Assembly (NCBI RefSeq): GCF_008041935.1
Contig: NZ_VKAC01000001.1
Location: forward strand, 1 to 64,000
Source: Quadrisphaera setariae
Lineage (GTDB): Bacteria > Actinomycetota > Actinomycetes > Actinomycetales > Quadrisphaeraceae
DNA: 64,000 nt
Direction: 5' to 3'
The translations under genes and the position numbers were made by a program. Positions 47,137-55,312 of the stretch are shown here, piece after piece (within the stretch, counting starts at the first letter, position 1; each line of letters opens with the position of its first letter). Under the pieces are notes generated by a model. That model saw only the letters and a program-made list of their open reading frames with translations. It made no database searches and was not told the origin of the DNA.

Positions 47137-49352
47137 CGGTGGTCGCCGTGCGACCCGCCGGAGACCCGGCCGCCGGCCGCGGCGTGCACGCGCACGGCCT
47201 CCTTCTCCTCCGGGGTGGGGAGCATCCCCGCGGGCTCCACCAGCTGCGAGCGCTCGAACGGCACCTCCGTGGTGGGCAGCTGCCCGGCCCTCAGCGCTCG
47301 CACCACCACCACGGCCGCGTTGGCGGCCACCACGACCACCAGCAGCGCGAACAGCGACTGCAGCACGCCGTTGGTGGTGGAGTTGGTGACCACCTGCTGC
47401 ATCTGCGCGGCGTCCTTGGCGGGCGCCAGCACCTCTCCGGCGGCGAGGGCGTCGCGGTACTTCGAGGCCTGCGCGAAGTAGCCGATGGCCGGGTTGGAGG
47501 AGAAGACCTTCTGCCAGCTGGCCGTCATCGTGACGACGAGGTCCCACGCCAGGGGCACGCCCGTCACCCACGCGTACCTCGCCTTGCCGTGCTTGATGAG
47601 CAGCGTGGTGCACAGCGTCAGCGCGATCGCCGCGAGCAGCTGGTTGGCGATGCCGAACAGCGGGAACAGCTGGTTGATGCCGCCGAGCGGGTCGGTGACG
47701 CCGGTGTAGAGGAAGTAGCCCCAGGCCCCCACGACGACGGCGCTGGCGGTGTACGTGCCGGTGCGCCAGGTCAGGTCGCCGAACTTCGGCCACACGTTGC
47801 CGATCGTGTCCTGCAGCATGAAGCGGCCCACGCGGGTGCCGGCGTCGACGGCGGTGAGGATGAACAGCGCCTCGAACATGATCGCGAAGTGGTACCAGAA
47901 CGCCTGCATGTTCCCGCCGAACGCCTCGTGGAAGATCTGCGAGATGCCCATCGCCAGCGTCGGCGCACCGCCGGTGCGGGAGATGATGCTCGGCTCCTGG
48001 ATGGCCGCGGCCGCCGCTGCCAGGGCGTCGGGCGAGGTGGCGAAGCCCAGGCCGCTCACGTACGCGGCCGCCGTCTCCGGGGTGCCGCCCGTGGCGCCGG
48101 CCGGAGCGTTCATCGCGTAGTAGAGGCCCTGGTCGATCACCGAGGCCGCGATGAGCGCGCTGATGGCCACGAAGCTCTCCATGAGCATGCCGCCGTAGCC
48201 GATGAACCTGACCTGCCGCTCCTTGGCCACCATCTTGGGCGTGGTGCCCGAGGAGATCAGGGCGTGGAAGCCCGACAGCGCGCCGCAGGCGATGGTGATG
48301 AAGACGAACGGGAACAGCGACCCGGCGAACACCGGCCCGTTCCCCTCGCGGGCGAAGCTGGTGACCGCGTCGTTCTCGAGCACCGGGCGGGCCAGCAGCA
48401 GCGCTGCCGCCAGCAGCACGATCACGCCGACCTTCATGAAGGTGGACAGGTAGTCGCGAGGCGTCAGCAGCAGCCACACCGGGAGCACCGAGGCGACGAA
48501 GCCGTAGACGACCAGCGCGATGACCAGCGTCTCCTTGGACAGGGTCAGCGACTCCGCCAGCCCCAGCTGGTCCACGTACCCGCCACCGATGATGGCGGCC
48601 AGCAGCAGGACGACGCCGATGGCGGTGGTCTCCAGCACCCGCCCGGGGCGCAGGTAGCGCAGGTACACGCCCATGAACAGGGCGATCGGCACGGTCAGGG
48701 CGATGGAGAAGACGCCCCACGGCGACTCGGCGAGGGCGTTCACCACGATGAGCGCCAGCACCGCCAAGATGATGATCATGATGGCGAAGACGGCGACCAG
48801 CGCCGCGATCCCGCCGACCACGCCGATCTCCTCGCGCACCATCTGGCCGAGGCTCTTGCCGTTGCGCCGCATGGAGAAGAACAGGACGACGAGGTCCTGC
48901 ACGGCCCCCGCGAAGATCACGCCGACGACGATCCAGATGGTCCCCGGCAGGTAGCCCATCTGCGCCGCGAGCACCGGCCCGACCAGCGGTCCGGCGCCGG
49001 CGATGGCGGCGAAGTGGTGCCCGAACAGCACCCGTCGGTCGGTCACCTCGTAGTCGGTGCCGTTCTCGAGCCGCTCGGCGGGCGTGGCCCGGCGGTCGTC
49101 GGCGCGCAGCACCCGGTAGGTGATGAACCGGGAGTAGAAGCGGTACGCGATGGCGTAGGAGCACAGCGCCGCGAAGAGGATCCAGAGCGCGCTGACCGAC
49201 TCCCCGCGCGCGATCGCCAGGACCGTCCAGCAGGCCGCGCCGACCAGCGAGACCGCCGTCCACAGCACCACCTGCCCGGTCCTGGAGCGGGGTGGTGCGG
49301 TCTGGGGCTGCTCGACCTCGTCCGGCTCGGACGTCGTCGTCGCGGTCGCCAT
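47133..49352 (-). CDS. cstA: Carbon starvation protein CstA
   Basis: A 739-residue polytopic membrane protein of the CstA/pyruvate-peptide transporter family, with about 16 predicted helices. Recognisable segments include GHHFAAIAGAGPLVGPVLAAQMGYLPGT and SGFHALISSGTTPK, plus GGWNQLFPLFGIANQLLAAIAL-like GGINQLFPLFGIANQLLAAI. It is thought to import peptides or pyruvate during carbon limitation. The ATG has GAGGAG upstream. It overlaps ybdD. Confidence 0.93.
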   Translation of the reverse strand: MATATTTSEPDEVEQPQTAPPRSRTGQVVLWTAVSLVGAACWTVLAIARGESVSALWILFAALCSYAIAYRFYSRFITYRVLRADDRRATPAERLENGTDYEVTDRRVLFGHHFAAIAGAGPLVGPVLAAQMGYLPGTIWIVVGVIFAGAVQDLVVLFFSMRRNGKSLGQMVREEIGVVGGIAALVAVFAIMIIILAVLALIVVNALAESPWGVFSIALTVPIALFMGVYLRYLRPGRVLETTAIGVVLLLAAIIGGGYVDQLGLAESLTLSKETLVIALVVYGFVASVLPVWLLLTPRDYLSTFMKVGVIVLLAAALLLARPVLENDAVTSFAREGNGPVFAGSLFPFVFITIACGALSGFHALISSGTTPKMVAKERQVRFIGYGGMLMESFVAISALIAASVIDQGLYYAMNAPAGATGGTPETAAAYVSGLGFATSPDALAAAAAAIQEPSIISRTGGAPTLAMGISQIFHEAFGGNMQAFWYHFAIMFEALFILTAVDAGTRVGRFMLQDTIGNVWPKFGDLTWRTGTYTASAVVVGAWGYFLYTGVTDPLGGINQLFPLFGIANQLLAAIALTLCTTLLIKHGKARYAWVTGVPLAWDLVVTMTASWQKVFSSNPAIGYFAQASKYRDALAAGEVLAPAKDAAQMQQVVTNSTTNGVLQSLFALLVVVVAANAAVVVVRALRAGQLPTTEVPFERSQLVEPAGMLPTPEEKEAVRVHAAAGGRVSGGSHGDHR

Positions 49353-49430
49353 GGTCGGCTCCTCGCTCTCGGCTGTGAGATCGCTGAGGAGGTTACGTCG
49401 GTCTCGCGGGGGACGCCTTCCCGGGGTGGG

Positions 49431-50123
49431 TCAGCGGTAGGCCAGCAGGCTGATCGCCACGTAGTGCGCCGGCCAGGCCAGCAGCGTCAGGGTGTGGAAC
49501 ACCTCGTGGAAGCCGAAGGTCCGCGGCCAGGGGTTCGGCCGCTTGAGGCCGTAGACGACCCCGCCCACCGTGTAGAGGGCGCCGCCCACCAGCACGAGCG
49601 TGAAGACCGCGACGCCGCCGTGGTCGAGCAGCACCGGCAGCGCGGGCAGCAGGGCCCATCCGAGCACCAGGGAGATGCTCGTGTGCAGCGCCCGGGGGCA
49701 CCGGGGCCACAGCCAGCGGAAGGCCACCGCCAGCAGGGCCGCCGTCCACACCGTCGCGAGCACCCCGACCCGCCACCCACCGGTGAGGCCCAGCAGCGCC
49801 ACCGGCGTCATGGACCCGGCGATGACCAGCGGGATGTTGCCGTGGTCGGCGCGCATCAGCCACAGCCGCGCGCGGTCCGACCAGCGGAAGCGGTGGTAGA
49901 CGGCGCTGGTGGCGAACAGCAGCGTGCTCGTGCCCGCGAAGATCGCCACGGCCGTGGTGGCGGCGGCGCCGTTCGCCAGGCACACGAGCACGATCCCGGC
50001 AGCCAGCACCAGGGGAGCGGCGCCGGCGTGGAGCCACCCCCGCATGAGGGGCTTGAGCACGGGCGCCAGCGAGGCGGGGGAGGGCACGGTGACCCGCGAG
50101 GGGACCGGGTGGGACGCGCTCAT
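49431..50123 (-). CDS. PAQR/hemolysin III family membrane protein (copy 1)
   Basis: A 230-residue seven-helix protein. Family residues are visible in ATSAVYHRFRWSDRARLWLMRADHGNIPLVIAGSM (HxxxW...DH) and the C-terminal FGFHEVFHTLTLLAWPAHYVA with the zinc histidines HxxxH. The biochemical role is unknown. The ATG at 50123 is preceded by GGAGG at 8 bases; an upstream GTG at 50132 overlaps this site. It is paralogous to the next gene. Confidence 0.9.
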   Translation of the reverse strand: MSASHPVPSRVTVPSPASLAPVLKPLMRGWLHAGAAPLVLAAGIVLVCLANGAAATTAVAIFAGTSTLLFATSAVYHRFRWSDRARLWLMRADHGNIPLVIAGSMTPVALLGLTGGWRVGVLATVWTAALLAVAFRWLWPRCPRALHTSISLVLGWALLPALPVLLDHGGVAVFTLVLVGGALYTVGGVVYGLKRPNPWPRTFGFHEVFHTLTLLAWPAHYVAISLLAYR

Positions 50124-50222
50124 GCGGGGCACCTCCGGAAGGCCGAGGGTCGGGACACCGTCATCCCGGTCCGGTCTACCACGTCCACCTGGCAGCTGAC
50201 AGGGGCCGACCGGCAGCGGAGG

Positions 50223-50972
50223 TCATGCGCACAGCAGCCAGACGGCCGCGGCGTGGACGGGCCACGCCACCACCGTGAGGGCGTGGAACACCTCGTGGTG
50301 GCCGAACCACCGCGGCGACGGCTCCGGCCAGCGCGTCGCGTACACCGCGCCGCCGGCGGTGAACAGCACCCCGCCGACGACGACGAGCACGGCGACCACC
50401 GGCTGGCCGTGGGCCGCCACGGCCGGCAGGGAGGGGACCACCGCCCACCCGAGGGCCACCGTCCCCGCCGTGTGCAGCGGTCGCGGGCAGCTGGGCCACA
50501 GCCAGCGGGCGGCCGCAGCCAGCAGCGCGGCCGCCCAGACCGCGACCAGCAGCAGGCTGCCGTCGCGCCCGGGCAGGCCCACCACGAGCAGCGGGGTGGC
50601 GCAGGCCGCCACGGCCAGCGGGATGTTGCCGTGGTCGAGGCGCTGCACGCGCAGCAGCGCCTCCGGCGACCAGCTCAGGCGGTGGTAGAGCGCGCTCGTG
50701 GCGAACAGCACCGCGCTGACGGTCAGGTAGACCGCCACCGCTCCCGTCTGCGCAGGGGTGCCTGCGCGCGGGAGCAGCACCGCTCCGCTGGCCAGCACCA
50801 CCGGTACGAGCCCGGCGTGCAACCACCCCCGCAGCAGCGGCTTCTCGGGTCGGCTCTCGACGGCGACGTCCGCCGTCGACGCCGGGGCGCGTCGCGGCCG
50901 CTGGTGCGGCAGCTCGGCGAGCGCGTCGGCGCTGACGGTGGGGGCGGGGAGGGCGGGCGTGGTCGCGCTCAC
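50223..50972 (-). CDS. PAQR/hemolysin III family membrane protein (copy 2)
   Basis: A roughly 249-residue paralogue of the preceding gene: ATSALYHRLSWSPEALLRVQRLDHGNIPLAVAACA and WFGHHEVFHALTVVAWPVHAA match copy 1, including the DH and HxxxH residues. The N-terminal 50 residues (PRRAPASTADVAVESRPEK) are unique. The pair looks like a tandem duplication. The start at 50972 is uncertain; 51005 is also possible. Confidence 0.86.
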   Translation of the reverse strand: MSATTPALPAPTVSADALAELPHQRPRRAPASTADVAVESRPEKPLLRGWLHAGLVPVVLASGAVLLPRAGTPAQTGAVAVYLTVSAVLFATSALYHRLSWSPEALLRVQRLDHGNIPLAVAACATPLLVVGLPGRDGSLLLVAVWAAALLAAAARWLWPSCPRPLHTAGTVALGWAVVPSLPAVAAHGQPVVAVLVVVGGVLFTAGGAVYATRWPEPSPRWFGHHEVFHALTVVAWPVHAAAVWLLCA

Positions 50973-51062
50973 AGGCCGCCGTTCTACCGGTCGCAGCGCT
51001 CCCACCGGCGACGCCGAGGTGGACGGCCGGTGACGCGGGCGCGAGAGGTCGGTGCCTCGGCC

Positions 51063-52103
51063 TCAGGCTCGGCGGGACGCCAGCAGCCCGTCGAGCAGGG
51101 CCTCGCGGATCGCCGGGCGCGAGCCGAAGACGAGCAGGAACAGCGCCTCGCGCACGGTCCGCTCCGCGAGGGAGGGGGCGATGACGGCGCTGCTGCCGGT
51201 CGCCAGCGCCAGCGCCGCCGCGGCCCGCCACGCCAGGTCGACGGCGGCTGCCCGTGCCCCCGGCAGGTCGTCGGGCCCGGCGGCGTCCAGCCGCACCCGC
51301 ACGGCCCCCAGCTCCTCCGCCAGCGCCGCGCTCCGCTCGGCGTGGCGGTCGTCGGTGCGCATCGCCCGGACGCAGCGCTGGACCAGCCCCAGGGCGAGGG
51401 AGCCGTTGGGGCGCAGCCCCGCCGCGTCACCGGCGAGGAGGGCGGCGTGCTGCCCGCGCGCCACGAGCCGGTCCGCGCCCACGCGGAAGCCGTCGAGGTG
51501 CAGCTCCACGGTGCGGCTGGCCCGCACGGCGGCCAGCGGCAGCAGCTCGCCCCGCAGGCCCACCGCCTGGCCGCCGCGGCGCACCTCACCCAGGTCGAGC
51601 AGCAGGAAGAGCACCTCCTCGCCGTCCCGCGCGGTGAGGAGCACGGCGTCGAGCAGGCCCCAGCCCGTCACCCAGGGCACCTCGCCGTCGAGCACCCAGC
51701 CGTCGCCGTGCACGTCGTCGCCGCTGACCGGGCGCGCCACGACGGCGGCGGGCCCGGGGCGCAGCGCCGCCTGCAGCGCGATGCCGGCGTGCGCCCGCCC
51801 GGTGCGCAGGTCGTCGAGCTGCGCCGCCCACCGCTCGTCGCCACCGTCGGCGACGGCCGCCCCGAGCCACCGTGCGACGCCCACCTGCTGGATCCACACG
51901 AAGGCGGTGGCCAGGTCACCGGCGGCCAGCTCCTCGACCACGGCCAGCGCGTCCTCGCCGTCGGCCCGGCGCAGGCCCGCCGCGGCGAGCGCGTCGAGGT
52001 GGGAGCGCGGCACTGCGCCGGCCGCCTCGACGTCGGCCGCCTGGGGGGCGAGGAGCTCCTCGGCGAGAGCGCGCGCACGCTCCCGGACTCCTCGGTCGGG
52101 CAC
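51063..52103 (-). CDS. Acyl-CoA dehydrogenase family protein
   Basis: A 346-residue flavoprotein-like member, shorter than the usual 380. It has LDALAAAGLRRADGEDALAVVEELAAGDLATAFVW at the N-terminus, GDGWVLDGEVPWVTGWG in the beta domain and a C-terminal helical part (DLAWRAAAALALATGSSAV). The typical catalytic glutamate region is not obvious. It lies 13 bases downstream of menB in the same direction, so it is probably co-transcribed, with no obvious menaquinone role. Confidence 0.8.
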   Translation of the reverse strand: MPDRGVRERARALAEELLAPQAADVEAAGAVPRSHLDALAAAGLRRADGEDALAVVEELAAGDLATAFVWIQQVGVARWLGAAVADGGDERWAAQLDDLRTGRAHAGIALQAALRPGPAAVVARPVSGDDVHGDGWVLDGEVPWVTGWGLLDAVLLTARDGEEVLFLLLDLGEVRRGGQAVGLRGELLPLAAVRASRTVELHLDGFRVGADRLVARGQHAALLAGDAAGLRPNGSLALGLVQRCVRAMRTDDRHAERSAALAEELGAVRVRLDAAGPDDLPGARAAAVDLAWRAAAALALATGSSAVIAPSLAERTVREALFLLVFGSRPAIREALLDGLLASRRA

Positions 52104-52116
52104 GGCGGCACCCTCC

Positions 52117-53070
52117 TCAGAAGTAGTAGGGGAACGGCGACCAGTCGGGCTCGCGGCGCTGCAGGAACGAGTCGCGCCCCTCCACGGCCTCGTCGGTCAT
52201 GTACGCCAGCCGCGTCGCCTCCCCCGCGAAGACCTGCTGGCCCATGAGCCCGTCGTCCACGAGGTTGAAGGCGAACTTGAGCATCCGCTGCGCGGTCGGG
52301 CTCTTGCCGCACACCTCGGCGGCGACGCGCAGCGCCTCGCGCTCGAGGTCGGCGTGGTCGGCCACGACGTTCACCGCGCCCATGTCGGCCATGTCCTGCG
52401 CCGAGTACTCCCGCCCCAGGAAGAAGATCTCCCGCGCCCGCTTCTGGCCGACCATGCGCGCCAGGTACGCGGAGCCGTACCCGGCGTCGAAGCTGCCGAC
52501 GTCGGCGTCGGTCTGCTTGAACCGGGCGTGCTCCCGGCTGGCGACGGTGAGGTCGCACACCACGTGCAGGCTGTGCCCGCCGCCGGCGGCCCACCCCGGC
52601 ACGACGGCGACGACGACCTTCGGCATGGTCCGGATCAGGCGCTGCACCTCGAGGACGTGCAGCCGCCCGCCCTCGGCCGCTGTGCGCCGGGCGTCGACGC
52701 CCGCCGCGGTCTCGTCGGGTGCGTCACCGGCCGCGTACTGGTAGCCGGAGCGGCCGCGGATGCGCTGGTCGCCGCCGGAGCAGAACGAGTGCCCGCCGTC
52801 CTTGGGGCTCGGGCCGTTGCCGGTGAGCAGCACGCAGCCGACGTCGGGGGAGCGGCGGGCGTGGTCGAGGGTGCGGTACAGCTCGTCGACGGTGTGCGGG
52901 CGGAACGCGTTGCGCACGTGCGGCCTGTCGAAGGCGATCCGCACGGTGCCGCCGGCCGCTCCCGGCAGCACGCACCGGTGGTAGGTGGTGTCGGTGAGCC
53001 CCTCGAAGCCGGGGACGACCGCCCAGGCCTCGGCGTCGAAGGTGTCCGAGACCTCGGGCAGCGCGCTCAC
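52117..53070 (-). CDS. menB: 1,4-dihydroxy-2-naphthoyl-CoA synthase
   Basis: A 317-residue crotonase-fold enzyme that cyclises o-succinylbenzoyl-CoA. IAFDRPHVRNAFRPHTVDEL opens the fold. GHSFCSGGDQRIRG is the oxyanion and acyl-binding loop, PGWAAGGGHSLHVVCDL follows, and VGSFDAGYGSAYLARMVGQK and SPTAQRMLKFAFNLVDDG are MenB-specific. It ends SPFPYYF. The GTG at 53070 is 6 bases after TAGGGT. Confidence 0.96.
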   Translation of the reverse strand: MSALPEVSDTFDAEAWAVVPGFEGLTDTTYHRCVLPGAAGGTVRIAFDRPHVRNAFRPHTVDELYRTLDHARRSPDVGCVLLTGNGPSPKDGGHSFCSGGDQRIRGRSGYQYAAGDAPDETAAGVDARRTAAEGGRLHVLEVQRLIRTMPKVVVAVVPGWAAGGGHSLHVVCDLTVASREHARFKQTDADVGSFDAGYGSAYLARMVGQKRAREIFFLGREYSAQDMADMGAVNVVADHADLEREALRVAAEVCGKSPTAQRMLKFAFNLVDDGLMGQQVFAGEATRLAYMTDEAVEGRDSFLQRREPDWSPFPYYF

Positions 53071-53076
53071 CAGGTC

Positions 53077-53082
53077 ACCCTA
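53077..53082 (-). promoter_or_regulatory. -10 hexamer TAGGGT, leaderless promoter of menB
   Basis: On the minus strand TAGGGT is followed by GACCTG and the GTG at 53070. Confidence 0.45.
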
Positions 53083-53111
53083 GGCAGGCGCCGTCCTGCT
53101 CCGGCCCTCGG

Positions 53112-53193
53112 TCACCGGCTGGCGCCGCCGACGCTCAGCCAGACGAGCCCCGCCCCGGCGAACCACAGCGCGGGGACGGCGAGCAGGGCCTCA
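53112..53193 (-). pseudogene. Remnant of a duplicated 3' gene end
   Basis: Just after the stop of the next gene on the minus strand, a shifted frame reads EALLAVPALWFAGAGLVWL then SVGGASR and a stop. This copies the last 25 residues of that gene (ALSVPVLWFGGGALMWLAAGG then ASA), with DNA about 70% alike by eye. It looks like the tail of a lost tandem paralogue. Confidence 0.5.
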
Positions 53194-53577
53194 TGCGCTC
53201 GCCCCGCCGGCGGCCAGCCACATCAGAGCCCCGCCGCCGAACCACAGCACGGGCACGCTGAGCGCCGCGGCGAGCGCGGTCCACCACGCCCGCCGCCGCC
53301 TGACCGACCGGACCACGGCCCACGCGCCGAGGCCCAGCACGCCCACCCAGGGGCCCACCGTCGCCACGGCAGCGCCGCCGAAGATCCCGAACAGGGCGCA
53401 GGTCTGCTCGGTGCAGCTGCTCACACCCATGACCAGACCGGCCACGGCCACCGTCGACACCAGCGCGAGCACGACGGCCAGGAGGAGCAGCCCGGTCGTC
53501 GCCACGAGGTCCGGGGTCGAGCGAGGAGGGCTGGTGGTGCTGGGAGGTGGCCCCGGCGGCGCCGAGCTGCTGGTCAT
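53191..53577 (-). CDS. Small hypothetical membrane protein
   Basis: A 128-residue protein with a Pro/Ser/Thr N-terminus and four hydrophobic helices (VATTGLLLLAVVLALVSTVAVAGLVMG, LFGIFGGAAVATVGPWVGVLGLGAWAVV, WWTALAAALSVPVLWFGGGALMWLA). A cysteine pair (SCTEQTC) lies between the first two. No family is recognised. TACGCT lies 8 bases before the ATG. A degenerate copy of its tail follows downstream. Confidence 0.65.
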   Translation of the reverse strand: MTSSSAPPGPPPSTTSPPRSTPDLVATTGLLLLAVVLALVSTVAVAGLVMGVSSCTEQTCALFGIFGGAAVATVGPWVGVLGLGAWAVVRSVRRRRAWWTALAAALSVPVLWFGGGALMWLAAGGASA

Positions 53578-53654
53578 GGCCGGTGAGCGTAGGGCGCTGG
53601 GTGCGGCCGGTCGGGGTCCCGCGCCGGGCCCGGCGCGTGTGGCAGCGTCTGCCC

Positions 53655-54041
53655 ATGGCGCAGTTCAAGGTCTACGGCCGCGACACCTTCCTGCGCGGCG
53701 TGCGCAGCGAGCTGTCCGACGTCCTCCACGCCGCCGCGGTCGACGTGCTGCAGCTGCCGCCCAGCAAGCGCTTCCACCGCTTCTTCCCCATGACCGCTGA
53801 CGACTTCCCCACCCCCGACGGCCGCACCGAGCGCTACCTCGTCGTCGAGGTGCTCATGTTCGAGGGCCGCGAGGTGGACACCAAGAAGGCCTTCTACGCC
53901 CGCCTCTACCGCGACGTCGGCGCCCTCGGCGTCGAGCCGGCGGACCTCGAGGTCACCCTCATCGAGACGCCCCGCCACGACTGGGCCATCCGGGGCCTGC
54001 CGGGCGACGAGCTGGCGCTGCCGTACCGCGTCGACGTCTGA
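53655..54041 (+). CDS. Tautomerase family protein (Tautomerase_2-like) lacking Pro1
   Basis: A 128-residue protein with the hallmark segment KRFHRFFPMTADDFPTPDGRTERYLVVEVLMFEGREVDTKK of the MIF/Tautomerase_2 family. The catalytic N-terminal proline of tautomerases is absent: the chain begins MAQFKVYGRD. Either the start is right and the enzyme has lost or changed its chemistry, or it never was a tautomerase. ATG at 53655 is 6 bases after CAGCGT. It converges on the AbrB-like gene. Confidence 0.78.
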   Translation: MAQFKVYGRDTFLRGVRSELSDVLHAAAVDVLQLPPSKRFHRFFPMTADDFPTPDGRTERYLVVEVLMFEGREVDTKKAFYARLYRDVGALGVEPADLEVTLIETPRHDWAIRGLPGDELALPYRVDV

Positions 54042-54084
54042 GCCTCCCGACGACCACGAGGACGACGACGCGCGCGGGGGCGCC

Positions 54085-55191
54085 TCAGCGCCCCGGCCGC
54101 CTCCGCCGTCGTCGTCCTCCTCGACCCAGTGCGGCACCGATGAGCGGCGCCAGCAGCAGCATCACCAGCAGGCGGAGCACCTGGACGGCCAGCACCAGCG
54201 TGGTGTCGCCACCGCTGTCCGCCGAGGTCGCCACCACCGCGTAGAGCCCGCCCGGCGTGGTGGCCAGGTACGCGTCCAGCGTGGACGCACCGGCCAGGCG
54301 GAGCAGCGGGACGCCCACCGCGGCCGTCGCCCCGATGACCAGGACGATGAGGGCCAGCGCCGCCGGCAGCACCCGCCCGACGGTCTTCAGGTTGGAGCGC
54401 GTGAACGACAGGCCCACCTGCAGCCCGATCAGCGCGAAGGCCACCTGCAGCACCGGGCCGGGCACCGTCGCGCCCTGCGTGAGCCCGGTCGCCGAGACCG
54501 CGGCGGCCACCACCATGGGTCCGAGCAGCGGCGCGGCCGGAAGCTTCGCCAGGCGCGCCAGCCAGATCCCCACCGCCGCGACGACCGCGGTGAAGAGCAC
54601 GTCGACCCACCACGGCGCCGCGCTCGCGGTGAGCCCACCGCCCGACCCGCTCCCAGCGCCACCCGGTGGTGCCCCGCTCGAGCCGCCGCCCAGCAGCACC
54701 GCTACCACCGGCATCGCCAGCAGGATGAGCAGCACCCGCAGGTACTGCACCACCGCCACCACCCGCTGGTCGGCGCCCAGCTCCCCGGCGATGGCGGTCA
54801 GCCCCGACGCGCCTCCGGCGACCATGGCGAAGGAGCCGGTGGCGGCGTCGACGTCGCGCCGGAGCCCCAGCAGCAGGCCCGCCAGCACGCTGACCAGCAG
54901 CGTCGCGACCACGGCCGCCAGCACCGGTGCCCAGGAGCCGGCCAGCTCGGCCAGGGTGGCGGGCTGCAGCAGCGCCCCCGACAGCACGCCCAGCACCGCC
55001 TGCGCGCCCTTGGAGACCGGCGTGGCCAGCTCCAGGCGCTCCCCGCGGCGCCACCGCGTCCGCGGCCAGCCGGTCAGCGCCACGACCAGCCCGGCGAGCA
55101 CAGCGGCGAACAGGGCCGCGGACGGCACGCCCAGCCGCGTCATCCCCGCCGCGAGCGCGGCGGTCGCCGCGGCGACCACCAGCCACGCCAC
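54085..55191 (-). CDS. AbrB family membrane protein (putative transporter)
   Basis: A 368-residue polytopic protein of the AbrB/ammonia-monooxygenase-like membrane family (not the AbrB DNA-binding protein). Two similar halves have motifs LGVPSAALFAAVLAGLVVAL, FAMVAGGASGLTAIAGELGADQRVVAVVQYLRVLLILL and LDAYLATTPGGLYAVVATSADSGGDTTLVLAVQVLRLL. A Gly/Ser linker joins the halves. The substrate is unknown. TAGCCT-N6 precedes the GTG start. Confidence 0.86.
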   Translation of the reverse strand: MAWLVVAAATAALAAGMTRLGVPSAALFAAVLAGLVVALTGWPRTRWRRGERLELATPVSKGAQAVLGVLSGALLQPATLAELAGSWAPVLAAVVATLLVSVLAGLLLGLRRDVDAATGSFAMVAGGASGLTAIAGELGADQRVVAVVQYLRVLLILLAMPVVAVLLGGGSSGAPPGGAGSGSGGGLTASAAPWWVDVLFTAVVAAVGIWLARLAKLPAAPLLGPMVVAAAVSATGLTQGATVPGPVLQVAFALIGLQVGLSFTRSNLKTVGRVLPAALALIVLVIGATAAVGVPLLRLAGASTLDAYLATTPGGLYAVVATSADSGGDTTLVLAVQVLRLLVMLLLAPLIGAALGRGGRRRRRRPGR

Positions 55192-55197
55192 GTCTCC

Positions 55198-55203
55198 AGG
55201 CTA
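55198..55203 (-). promoter_or_regulatory. -10 hexamer TAGCCT, leaderless promoter
   Basis: On the minus strand TAGCCT is followed by GGAGAC and the GTG at 55191. Confidence 0.45.
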
Positions 55204-55312
55204 GGTCCGCCGCTGCGCCCCGCCCCGACCACCGGCACCCGGCGTGCCTCGCGTCGAGCGCAGCGACGGGCCCGAGATGGCCGAGAGGGCGGCGAGCGCT
55301 GATCCTGGGGAG

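Noticed and set aside
46887-52247. A 1786-residue open reading frame on the plus strand
   Set aside because: It is antisense to cstA, two PAQR genes and the acyl-CoA dehydrogenase, has the low-complexity Arg/Gly/His/Gln composition typical of GC-rich shadow frames, and matches no protein family.
54085-55191. AbrB transcription regulator
   Set aside because: The name is shared, but this is a membrane protein of the ammonia-monooxygenase-like family, not a DNA-binding AbrB.
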